Notes: generated by a model not told the origin, from the letters alone. Positions 8,588 to 16,785 are shown, counted from the stretch's first letter. The stretch: 36,126 nucleotides of DNA from Okeania sp. SIO3B5 (GCF_010692555.1 NZ_JAAHHG010000054.1:1-36126), one strand, 5' to 3'. Numbers and translations: made by a program.

Positions 8588-8732
8588 TAGGGAGTGGGGG
8601 AGTAGGGGAGTGGGGGAGTAGGGGAGTAGGGGAGTAGGGAGTAGGGGAGTAGGGAGTAGGGAGTAGGGATTAGGGGAGTAGGGGAGTAGGGAGTAGGGGA
8701 GTAGGGGAGTAGGGAGTAGGGGAGTAGGGGAG
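8583..8732. repeat. ggggagta/gggagta tandem array upstream of ATPase1
   Basis: About 150 bp of mixed 7- and 8-bp units (gggagta, ggggagta, gtggggga). The same motif in reverse orientation is at 15119-15177, with a shared flank aggtgtctttatct, and again near 18262-18305. It lies directly upstream of the conserved leader of ATPase1. It has no gene content. Confidence 0.9.
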
Positions 8733-8789
8733 ATAAAGACACCTTTGATAAATGTTTGCTACAAATAGTTAGGCTATTTCTTAGGAGTC

Positions 8790-8916
8790 ATATCATGTCC
8801 GGTTGAATCTTACACTTTGGAGGAAGTAAGGCAGAAGGCAGGAGGCAGAAGGCAGAAGGGAAAGAAAGGTTTGAAGGAAAAAGGTTTTTTTATCACTGAT
8901 TATCCGGACATGATAT
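8790..8916. mobile_element. 127-bp inverted-repeat element with embedded heptamers (copy B)
   Basis: Ends are atatcatgtccggt (8790-8803) and tccggacatgatat (8903-8916), 13 of 14 bases inverted. The interior has ggcagaa/ggcagga heptamers, a T-run and atcactgattatc. It has the same length as copy A (2033-2159) but a different heptamer inside. It is non-coding and lies between the two ATPase-STAND cassettes. Confidence 0.75.
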
Positions 8917-9025
8917 AAATTCTCTTTTCTATCAAATGGACATTTCCTGTAAAATCTTTTCATTGCACTTAATTATTCGTAAGATTCTTTTTTGAAATTG
9001 GTATTATACCATTTTTTATGTCGTA

Positions 9026-9176
9026 ATATCAAATCCGGTAGCATCGGTATAATAAGATAGTTAATCAGAATTCAGAATCCAGAATCCAGAATTCAGAAGG
9101 GAAGAGAACTCAGAATTCTTTCCGCTCTGGGTGAAGAAGGAATATTTTTTTATACCGAATTAAACGGATTTGATAT
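9026..9176. mobile_element. 151-bp inverted-repeat element, related ends (atatcaaatccg)
   Basis: The left end atatcaaatccg (9026-9037) is matched by the inverted right end cggatttgatat (9165-9176). The interior holds cagaatc/cagaatt heptamers (about 9066-9098) and inner partial inverted repeats (cggtata / tatac cg). The organisation is the same as the 127-bp family but with different terminal bases, so probably a sister family. It is non-coding and ends 66 bp from the STAND2 stop. Confidence 0.65.
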
Positions 9177-9242
9177 AACTTATCTTTTTCGTCAAATAGG
9201 CATTTCCTATAAATTCTTTCTATCGACTCCAGCAAATAACCA

Positions 9243-12200
9243 TCAATCTCTCAAACTCTCCAACACCTCATCAGTAAATGGGTTTTCCCCTGCCTGAAGC
9301 GCTTTTATCCATTCTTGCCGTTGCGCTTTTTTCTTCTCATCATTAGCCCATTCTACATATACCTGAAAATCTGCGATCGCTCCTTCAATATCCCCCATTA
9401 ACGCCCTGGCAAATCCGCGACTGTCAACAATAGAGCCATTTTTAGGGTCAAGGGTGACTGCTTTCTCACAAGCAAACATAACATCAGCAGCTTTGTTATA
9501 AAGACTGCCATACCAACAAAGTGTACCCCAATTATGAGCAGAAATTTGAGTAGAGTAGATTTTTTCTGCTTGTTTGTAAGAGTTAATTGCTTCCTTAACT
9601 TTACCCTCTTTCACAAGCTTCCTCCCTTTATCCAAAAACGCATTTACTGCCTCATATCTAGCTTGAGCCTTAGCAATATTTTGCAGAGTAGGCATGAATG
9701 CTAGGTTGTCCAGTTTTGCTATTGCTTCTTCATACTTTTCTACTGTTGCTTCTTCTATAACTTCCTTCATCAGATTTTCTGCCTTAAATAATGATTCTGC
9801 AAGAACTTTTGGCTTGAGGTTGAGGTCTGGGTTCCATTTCAGTGCTTTCTTAAATGTGGCAACTGCTTCGTTAACCTTCCCCTCTCTTGCCAACTTCTCT
9901 CCCTCCATCACCCAACTACGAGAGGCTACTTTCTTGCGTCCGTAGGTTTGGCAAATCTCAAGTTCCTCTAACTCTTGGGGATGGGAAACCAGGTAATCCT
10001 CTAACCACTTGCAACCATGCTTGGTTAAATCGTCTATGCGCCAAGTCCACAATTTCACTGTATTGTCAGCACTAGCGGTAGCAATAGTCTCTCCATCCGG
10101 ACTAAATGCTACACTATAGATCTCATTCTCATGTCCGGTTAAAGTCTGCAATTCATTTCCCTTAAGGTTCCACAATTTCACTGTATCGTCAGTACTCGTA
10201 GAAGCAATAGTCTCACCATCCGGACTAAATGCTACACCAAAGACTGAATACTTATGCCCAGTTAGAGTCTGCAACTTCTTTCCCTTAAGGTTCCACAATT
10301 TCACTGTTTTGTCACTACTGGCAGAAGCAATAATCTCTCCATCGGGACTAAATGCTATACCATTAACCCAATTCTCATGGTGGGTGAGAGTCTGCAACTC
10401 CTTTCCCTTAAGGTTCCACAACTTCACTGTATTGTCACTACTCGTAGAAGCAATAGTCTCCCCATCCGGGCTAAATGCTACACCAAAGACTGAATACTTA
10501 TGCCCAGTTAGAGTCTGCAACTCCTTCCCCTTAAGGTTCCACAATTTCACTGTTTTGTCACTACTGGCAGAAGCAATAATCTCTCCATCAGGACTAAATG
10601 CTACACCATTAACCCAGTTCTCATGGCCGTTTAAAGTCTGCAATAATTTCCCCTGACGGTTCCACAATTTTACTGTATTGTCACTACTAGCAGAAGCAAT
10701 AATCTCTCCATCAGGACTAAATGCTACACCATTAACCCAATTATCATGGCCGTTTAAAGTCTCCAATAATTTCCCCTGACGGTTCCACAATTTCACTGTA
10801 TTGTCATGACTGGCAGAAGCAATCATCTCTCCATCGGGACTAAATGCTACACCTATGACCAAATCATCATGCCCCTGCAAAGTCTGCAACAACTGTTCCT
10901 TTTGCTTCCACAATTTCACTGTATTGTCACGACTAGCAGAAGCAATAGTCTCTCCATCAGGACTAAATACTACACCCATGATCGAATCATCATGCCCCTG
11001 CAAAGTCTGCAACAGTTGCCCCTTTTGGTTCCACAATTTCATTGTTTTGTCAGCACTAACAGTGGCAATAGTTTTTCCATCAGGGCTAAATGCTACAGAG
11101 TAGACCCAATTTTTATGCCCCCTCAGAGTCTGCAATAACTGCCACGACTTCCTCAAAGGAATTGGCCACAACTTCCCCTTTTGGCTCCACAATTTCACTG
11201 TTTTGTCAGCACTAACAGTGGCAATAGTTTTTCCATCAGGACTAAACGCTACATCCCTGACTTGATCCTTATGCCCAGTTAGAGTCTGCAACAGTTGTCC
11301 CTTTTGGCTCCATAATTTCACCGTGTTATCAACACTAGCAGTGGCAATAGTCTCTCCATCAGGACTAAATGCTAAACCCCTGACTTTATCCTTATGCCCA
11401 GTTAGAGTCTGCAACAGTTGCCCCTTTTGGCTCCATAATTTCACCGTGTTGTCAGCACTAGCAGAAGCAATAGTCTCTCCATCGGGACTAAATGCTACAC
11501 CCAAGACATGATCCTCATGCCCCACTAGAGTCTGCAATAAATCTCCCTGATGGTTCCACAATTTCACTGTTTTGTCATCACTAGCAGTGGCAATAGTCTC
11601 CCCATCAGGACTAAATGCTACACTATTTACCCACTGCTTATGGCCTAGCAGAGTCTGCAATAAATCTCCCTGACGGTTCCACAATTTCACCGTGTTGTCA
11701 CGACTAGCAGTGGCAATAGTCTCTCCATCGGAGCTAAATGCTACACCCACAACCCAATGCTTATGCCCCTGGAGATTGTTAAAGTCTCTAAATTCTTCTT
11801 CTTTGTTACGTTTGTAAACTGCTACTCGGAGAACATCTCTAATTTTGCTACCATTTTTACCAGTTAGATCAAATTTACCATCTACTTGTTTTTGTATAGC
11901 TTTCATAGCAGTCATCAACCCATGCAATCGATCGCCTGACATCGATAAGGCTCTGGACTCATTTGCCGTAGTAATAATAGTTTGTTTTTCTGCTCGTCTA
12001 CTTTCCCTGTGTTCCCTCAAGGCAAATATTGTCATCCCTCCTGCCAATACTGCCATCCCCAATGCAGCACCAACCGAAACTCTAACTATCCGCTTCTGCA
12101 ACTGCTGTCGTTTTGACTTTTCCTGTTTCAGTTCTTCTAATATTTCAGGGCCTTTCCTTTGTCGAATAAAAGCAACTAAATAATCATGAACTAACTGATA

Positions 12201-14897
12201 ACGATTTGCTGGTTTTTCCCGTAACAAAAATACTAAACGAGACTTGACAAAAATCTTTAGTACTAACTCTAACTCTTTCTCTTGAAACTGACTTTCTTTC
12301 ACCAATTCAGTCTGAGTTTTTAGTGGACGAGTATTATTTTCATCGGTTAACAACATCAAAACCAACCAAGCCAAATTTTCATTTTCTTCACCACAGTCTT
12401 TCACTACTGATGCTAAATATCGGTTTACTAATTCTGCCTTGGGATAATCTCCTAATTCTTGATATTTTTCCACAGTGGTAATATTCTCTGTCTGTAGTTG
12501 TGCTCCCATAATTTGTAACTCAATCGGACGAATATCTTCTGTCTCCTTGTCTAAGTCTTCTACCAATTTTTCTGTCAATTTTGAATCGATTTTAAATTGA
12601 GAGTTTTCGGTTAATTCTTTAATGACTGATTTTGCCTGATTCTGGGAAAAATTTCTCAATTCATAACGAATATTTTTACTTAAAATATCATTGTTGATTG
12701 TTTCTAAGTTAGCTAAAGAATTAAATTCTAATAAATAATGAATATAATCCTCTCGCAGGGATAAAACAATTTTCACAAAAGGAATTTCCAAACATTCTTG
12801 CAGAAACTGAGCAAACTCTCTTTTCTGCCCAGGCTCTGAATTAACAAAGAAAAATTCCTCAAATTGATCGAAAATAATAACCGTCAGTAAATTGAATTCA
12901 GCATTATTTCGTAACTGAGAAAAAATTGCCTCAGTCGAATTAAGCATTTGTGAATTAACTGCTAATTGGGGAATTGTTTTGAGTTTTTTAGCTAAACTTT
13001 CCCCCAATTCTGAAATCCAATTAACATAAACTCGCTGCAAAACTACTACTACGTTACGGGTATCAATTGATTTTTTTTCTAAAACAGGTATTAATCCAGC
13101 CTGCAAAATCGAACTTTTACCAACTCCTGATTGTCCATGAATCACTATCAGTTTATAGTCAGGACGACTAATTCTTTCTAGCAATTCTTCTACATTAAAT
13201 TGACGCCCAGATGCAGAAATTTCTTGAGTAAATTTTCGTCGATTAAGTTGAGGTAAAGCCTGGTTGGTATTTGGTTTTCTATACCCCAAACGATTTGCAC
13301 CGATAAATGCTACAAACCCAAATTGTTGTTCTATTTTTTGTCGTTCTCGCTTCAGTTCAAAAGCTGTTAAATATTCCTTTTGTTGGTAATATATTTTTCG
13401 TAATTCTGTGAGAATATAAATATAAAATTCAGTTCTGTATTCAGGTTTAGTCGTATTTTTTGCTTGCTCAAAATTGGCTATTGATGCTTCAAAATTACCT
13501 AATTTTTTTTCGGCTTTTGCTAGAGTAAATAAATATTTTCCTAGATGAGAATAGCGCTCCAAATCTAAAGTAATTTCGTCTTTTTCTGAGCTAGGAGGAG
13601 ATACAGCATCTAGAGTTTTGTTGAAAATTTCTATGGCATTTTGAGCAAGTTTTTTTGCTTGTCTATAATGATTTTTTGCCAGTTCAAATTCTGCTAGAAA
13701 ACCATAAGCACGAGCGAGTCGAAAAGATGTTTGATGAACTCCACTCATTCCCCCCTGGGAAAGGCGATCCCCCCTCATTCCCCCCTGGGAAAGGCGATCC
13801 CCCCTCATTCCCCCCTTGGTAAGGGGGGAGGAAGAAGAAGAAGGGGACTTTTTTGTTACTAAGAGTAGCTCAACACCATCCAACTCCCCCCTTTCCAAGG
13901 GGGGTTGGGGGGGATCAAAAACTTTTATTGCTCTTTTGGCAACAGTTTCTAACTCATCCCAACGCCCTAAAGTTTGCAGAACTTCTCCCCAAGCATTGAT
14001 AAATTTAGCAACTAAGTCTGGGCGGTTAACTGTCTCAAAGCCTTCTACCGACTGCTGAAAATATGAACAAGCTCTCTCACAAGCCATATTTTTCTCAACC
14101 CGATGCCTAAGTGCATAACTACGCCACCATAACCCCAGATAATGATAAGTGTGAGCTACTCGCACCGAGTTGTTAATTTGTTGCCAAAGTTCGACACTGC
14201 GTTGATAATGCTCTAGTGCTACTTCGGTAGAATTATCGGTTGCCCTGCCTAAAACAAATTCCAAATTTGCTTCTAATTCAGGCTCTAAGGTAACTTCTCG
14301 CTTTAACAATTCTTGCCTTGCGCCAACCAACTCTTGATAAGCACACTCTCCCAAACCAAGGGCAGTATCATCTAAAAATATTCCTGCCCCACTTTCTAAA
14401 ACTTTCTGATAAACACTCTCACTGGTGTGCTGAATAAAATCAATTAATTCCTGAGTTCCAGTTTCAAAAACGGTCAGACTTGACCAATTTTCAAAGTCAG
14501 GAATTAACCGAATAAACTTACGAGAAATTTCTGCATCAACCCATAAAACTATGGGAAAAGGGCAATTTTTTCTAAACTCCTCGCGAACTAAACTCATTGC
14601 GACCAGCAATTTATCAATATCTCTAACAAACTCCAAACCCCAAACCATCAAAGCATTTGGTTGTTGGTCTCTTAATCGTTTTCTGATAGTTGCATAAAGT
14701 TCATCGACAGACTCATCCAACTGCAACTGTGCCAAGTCTTCAGAAAAAGATTCCCGGAGTTGTGAAATTAGGCGATCGCGCTGGCTCAGATTATTGCACT
14801 GTGCCAGAAATAGGCGAAATTGTCCTTGAGACATTTCCATGCCTCGGATTAATTTATGCAATAATTTTTGATGATTAACTTCCCTGTAACTAGGCAT
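9243..14897 (-). CDS. STAND2: giant TPR-nSTAND1 NTPase-14xWD40 protein with membrane helix
   Basis: A 1884-aa paralogue of STAND1 with the same order: N-terminal module (~1-170), TPRs (~190-520), nSTAND1 NTPase (~550-910; Walker A GQSGVGKSS 590-598, IIFDQFEEFF from 674, LSLRED 712-717, YQLVHDYLVAFI 900-911), a coiled-coil-like charged stretch (917-936), a hydrophobic helix 940-960 (VSVGAALGMAVLAGGMTIFA), 14 WD40 units (1042-1626), GCKWLEDYL and a full C-terminal TPR region (~1660-1884). Odd points: residues ~327-387 are a low-complexity insert made from an intergenic repeat (RGDRLSQGGM twice); WD40 unit 5 carries an extra 11 residues (about 1242-1252); units 10-11 and 12-13 are a recent two-blade duplication. 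The upstream gene is ATPase2, separated by 274 bp of repeats. The helix suggests membrane anchoring; topology and function are inference. Confidence 0.9.
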   Translation of the reverse strand: MPSYREVNHQKLLHKLIRGMEMSQGQFRLFLAQCNNLSQRDRLISQLRESFSEDLAQLQLDESVDELYATIRKRLRDQQPNALMVWGLEFVRDIDKLLVAMSLVREEFRKNCPFPIVLWVDAEISRKFIRLIPDFENWSSLTVFETGTQELIDFIQHTSESVYQKVLESGAGIFLDDTALGLGECAYQELVGARQELLKREVTLEPELEANLEFVLGRATDNSTEVALEHYQRSVELWQQINNSVRVAHTYHYLGLWWRSYALRHRVEKNMACERACSYFQQSVEGFETVNRPDLVAKFINAWGEVLQTLGRWDELETVAKRAIKVFDPPQPPLERGELDGVELLLVTKKSPSSSSSPLTKGGMRGDRLSQGGMRGDRLSQGGMSGVHQTSFRLARAYGFLAEFELAKNHYRQAKKLAQNAIEIFNKTLDAVSPPSSEKDEITLDLERYSHLGKYLFTLAKAEKKLGNFEASIANFEQAKNTTKPEYRTEFYIYILTELRKIYYQQKEYLTAFELKRERQKIEQQFGFVAFIGANRLGYRKPNTNQALPQLNRRKFTQEISASGRQFNVEELLERISRPDYKLIVIHGQSGVGKSSILQAGLIPVLEKKSIDTRNVVVVLQRVYVNWISELGESLAKKLKTIPQLAVNSQMLNSTEAIFSQLRNNAEFNLLTVIIFDQFEEFFFVNSEPGQKREFAQFLQECLEIPFVKIVLSLREDYIHYLLEFNSLANLETINNDILSKNIRYELRNFSQNQAKSVIKELTENSQFKIDSKLTEKLVEDLDKETEDIRPIELQIMGAQLQTENITTVEKYQELGDYPKAELVNRYLASVVKDCGEENENLAWLVLMLLTDENNTRPLKTQTELVKESQFQEKELELVLKIFVKSRLVFLLREKPANRYQLVHDYLVAFIRQRKGPEILEELKQEKSKRQQLQKRIVRVSVGAALGMAVLAGGMTIFALREHRESRRAEKQTIITTANESRALSMSGDRLHGLMTAMKAIQKQVDGKFDLTGKNGSKIRDVLRVAVYKRNKEEEFRDFNNLQGHKHWVVGVAFSSDGETIATASRDNTVKLWNRQGDLLQTLLGHKQWVNSVAFSPDGETIATASDDKTVKLWNHQGDLLQTLVGHEDHVLGVAFSPDGETIASASADNTVKLWSQKGQLLQTLTGHKDKVRGLAFSPDGETIATASVDNTVKLWSQKGQLLQTLTGHKDQVRDVAFSPDGKTIATVSADKTVKLWSQKGKLWPIPLRKSWQLLQTLRGHKNWVYSVAFSPDGKTIATVSADKTMKLWNQKGQLLQTLQGHDDSIMGVVFSPDGETIASASRDNTVKLWKQKEQLLQTLQGHDDLVIGVAFSPDGEMIASASHDNTVKLWNRQGKLLETLNGHDNWVNGVAFSPDGEIIASASSDNTVKLWNRQGKLLQTLNGHENWVNGVAFSPDGEIIASASSDKTVKLWNLKGKELQTLTGHKYSVFGVAFSPDGETIASTSSDNTVKLWNLKGKELQTLTHHENWVNGIAFSPDGEIIASASSDKTVKLWNLKGKKLQTLTGHKYSVFGVAFSPDGETIASTSTDDTVKLWNLKGNELQTLTGHENEIYSVAFSPDGETIATASADNTVKLWTWRIDDLTKHGCKWLEDYLVSHPQELEELEICQTYGRKKVASRSWVMEGEKLAREGKVNEAVATFKKALKWNPDLNLKPKVLAESLFKAENLMKEVIEEATVEKYEEAIAKLDNLAFMPTLQNIAKAQARYEAVNAFLDKGRKLVKEGKVKEAINSYKQAEKIYSTQISAHNWGTLCWYGSLYNKAADVMFACEKAVTLDPKNGSIVDSRGFARALMGDIEGAIADFQVYVEWANDEKKKAQRQEWIKALQAGENPFTDEVLESLRD
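10044..11774 (-). repeat. WD40-encoding 123-bp tandem repeat array, 14 units
   Basis: KLW recurs at residues 1071, 1112, 1153, 1194, 1235, then 1287 and every 41 residues to 1615. The period is broken once by an 11-codon insertion after unit 5. The unit pairs 10-11 and 12-13 (about 10143-10634) are nearly identical, indicating a recent 246-bp duplication. The number of units equals that of STAND1. Confidence 0.92.
13737..13919 (-). repeat. Intergenic C/G-rich repeat inserted in frame in STAND2
   Basis: About 180 bp inside the STAND2 TPR region carries the gatccccc / aagggggga repeat type found between genes (compare 2165-2245). It includes a 30-bp unit repeated in tandem at 13746-13775 and 13776-13805, with a third partial copy. 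It is translated as a Pro/Gly/Ser-rich linker. STAND1 has no counterpart at this point, and the reading frame is kept on both sides. Confidence 0.8.
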
Positions 14898-15171
14898 AAA
14901 TTTTTGACTCTATGTTAATTACTAACCAACCTCAAACCTGTATTATTTCCTACTAGACTGACACACCTTAAATGGGGTGATGGGGTGATGGGGGGATGGG
15001 GTGATGGGGGGATGGGGTGACGAAAAAAGCGCTCTGCACTATTTTAGGTGAAACGGTCCACTACTAGACTGACACAGCTAAAACTGTGCAATAGATTGTT
15101 ATTTCTAGGTGTCTTTATCTCCCCTACTCCCCCACTCCCCCACTCCCCTACTCCCCCACTCCCCTACTCCA
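14898..15171. repeat. Repeat-filled spacer between ATPase2 and STAND2
   Basis: No gene is seen. The spacer holds gggggatg/ggggtgat 8-mers (about 14976-15021), a tagactgacaca sequence at about 14955 and again within 15057-15112, and an inverted ggggagta array (15119-15177) that overlaps the 3' end of ATPase2. The stretch 15057-15112 (tagactgacaca...gtgcaatagatt...ctaggtgtctt) recurs at about 18205-18262. The insertion of these repeats separates two genes that overlap by 14 nt in the sister cassette. Confidence 0.75.
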
Positions 15172-16602
15172 CTACTCCCTTATATTTAACTCCGGCGCAT
15201 CTTTCAAGAGAGGATTAATTTCAAACCAAGGGCCAAGTTCATCTTGATACTCATAAACAAACATACTCCGAATTAAAATTTGGTATCCATCATCTCCCGT
15301 TACTTTTTTTGTCTGAGCAACTCGGCGCAATAATTCCCACTCATGGTCATCTACAGCTAAAAGTCGCTGATTGCGATAAGTTCTAATTACATTGGCAACA
15401 CTAGCGCGGGAGATGGGAAGATCCCCTTCTTCCATAATAGCCTCATTAACTATTCGCAATACATTCCTCACATGACCACCACTGAAACGACATAAGTAAT
15501 CTAAAGTTTCCTGACTATCAAATATTTCGGTAACTTTTGCCAAACGTTGTTGTTCATCTAATTCTGGAAATGCTCTCGCCAACACTAACTGTCGCATTAA
15601 CTTCATTCCTTCAGCACATTCACTACCATCACGCAACTGTGTCGCCACCATTGGCAATATTTGAGGGTCTTTCTTAAATCTTTGAGTTAATGTGTCGTAG
15701 TCATTGGAAAACCTCAGTGCCATAGGAAGAGTATAAATCAAATGACAATGAAGACTCATCAATTGTTCGCCCCGGTCAACAAATAGATATTCTGGTTGAG
15801 GTCGTCCCCAAGGTTTAGGTGAGCTATCAACTTTTTCCAGGTTGTCAACTATAACCACTAATCCTTTTTTACCATACTGTTTCAGCTTTTCGTTAGCGGG
15901 TTCGAGCAATTCTTTGTTAATAGTTTCAATAATTCTGCTGGTGCGGGGTCCGAGATATTCTCTGAGTTTACTACGAAGTTCGGGACTAGCTTTTGCTTGG
16001 GCAGTAATTTTACCAATTCCTAAAGCTACAAATTCTAATCCTTTTTCGTCAGCTTTGACTTGACCAACTCCAGGCAAACCAACTTCTGCTGAAAATGAAC
16101 CCTCACTGCTAGCTGCTACTTTACCCACACCGGGAATATTAGCTTCTGCAGAGAGTTCAATTTCTGTGTGCAATAATTTTGCAGCTCCCTGAAGTAGACC
16201 TTTTAATCCTTTTGGTTCCTCCAGGTTAAGTTTTTCCAACTTCTCCAAACTTCTGCTGACCTGTTGTGCAATAGTTAGAAAAATATCACCTATATCCACA
16301 TCTCCCATTTCTAGGCTTTTGTCAGATTCAAAATAGACAACGTGAAAGCCTTCCGTTTCTAACTGTTGTTTGAGTTGCCATAATTCTGTAGACTTACCAC
16401 AACCAATATGTCCGGTGAATAGTTGGCAAGTAGGTTGGTCTGAAGACCAGAGAGTAATAGTATTTTTTAATTTTTTTATAACTTTTCCTCCACGCACAGT
16501 CGAGAAGTCAATGTAGTATTTCTTGTCAATTTCTACATTATCCATGAACAGAGGAATGCCAGGGTTTGTTGCCTGAAAAAAGGCTTGAACATCTATGGTC
16601 AT
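15172..16602 (-). CDS. ATPase2: P-loop NTPase partner of STAND2
   Basis: The 476-aa paralogue of ATPase1. Walker A is GHIGCGKST (64-72) and the Walker B-like strand is LVVIVDNLEK (248-257). The two proteins align end to end except for about 37 extra residues at ~151-195, which contain two copies of a SAExxxPGVGxVxA motif 20 residues apart (SAEANIPGVGKVAA and SAEVGLPGVGQVKA); this insert accounts for the size difference. The ATG at 16602 is chosen because the N-terminal QAFFQATNPGIPLF aligns with ATPase1. It is preceded directly by cagttat heptamers with no adjacent Shine-Dalgarno; the nearest GGAGG is ~40 nt upstream. It is presumably transcribed toward STAND2 across a 274-bp spacer. Function unknown; a regulatory NTPase for the STAND partner is inference. 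Confidence 0.85.
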   Translation of the reverse strand: MTIDVQAFFQATNPGIPLFMDNVEIDKKYYIDFSTVRGGKVIKKLKNTITLWSSDQPTCQLFTGHIGCGKSTELWQLKQQLETEGFHVVYFESDKSLEMGDVDIGDIFLTIAQQVSRSLEKLEKLNLEEPKGLKGLLQGAAKLLHTEIELSAEANIPGVGKVAASSEGSFSAEVGLPGVGQVKADEKGLEFVALGIGKITAQAKASPELRSKLREYLGPRTSRIIETINKELLEPANEKLKQYGKKGLVVIVDNLEKVDSSPKPWGRPQPEYLFVDRGEQLMSLHCHLIYTLPMALRFSNDYDTLTQRFKKDPQILPMVATQLRDGSECAEGMKLMRQLVLARAFPELDEQQRLAKVTEIFDSQETLDYLCRFSGGHVRNVLRIVNEAIMEEGDLPISRASVANVIRTYRNQRLLAVDDHEWELLRRVAQTKKVTGDDGYQILIRSMFVYEYQDELGPWFEINPLLKDAPELNIRE

Positions 16603-16604
16603 TT

Positions 16605-16637
16605 CAGTTATCAGTTATCAGTTATCAGTTATCAGTA
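16605..16637. repeat. cagttat heptamer array touching the ATPase2 start
   Basis: Four to five tandem cagttat heptamers lie directly upstream of the ATPase2 ATG (- strand), between it and the conserved leader block at 16786-16823. They may affect translation, because they displace any ribosome-binding site. Confidence 0.85.
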
Positions 16638-16785
16638 CCTCCAACTGTTTGCGCAGCATTCCGCAGGAAAGTTAGAGGCTTGAAATATTGAACTTGATTG
16701 TCTCTTGGTCCATTGGATATGGCGAAGAAACCTGCGCCATCCCTCGACCGCTTCTTCATCCCCTTAAAAGGGCAGCCTTATTTAC

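Noticed and set aside
10309-11511. Several + strand open frames opposite the STAND2 WD40 array
   Set aside because: They are antisense shadows that repeat with the same 123-bp period as the WD40 units; no start signals.
2317-16602. Possible classification of the cassettes as known Avs-type antiviral STANDs
   Set aside because: Avs proteins carry recognisable effector domains and large TPR-like sensors without a paired small ATPase; nothing here supports that assignment beyond the shared STAND principle.
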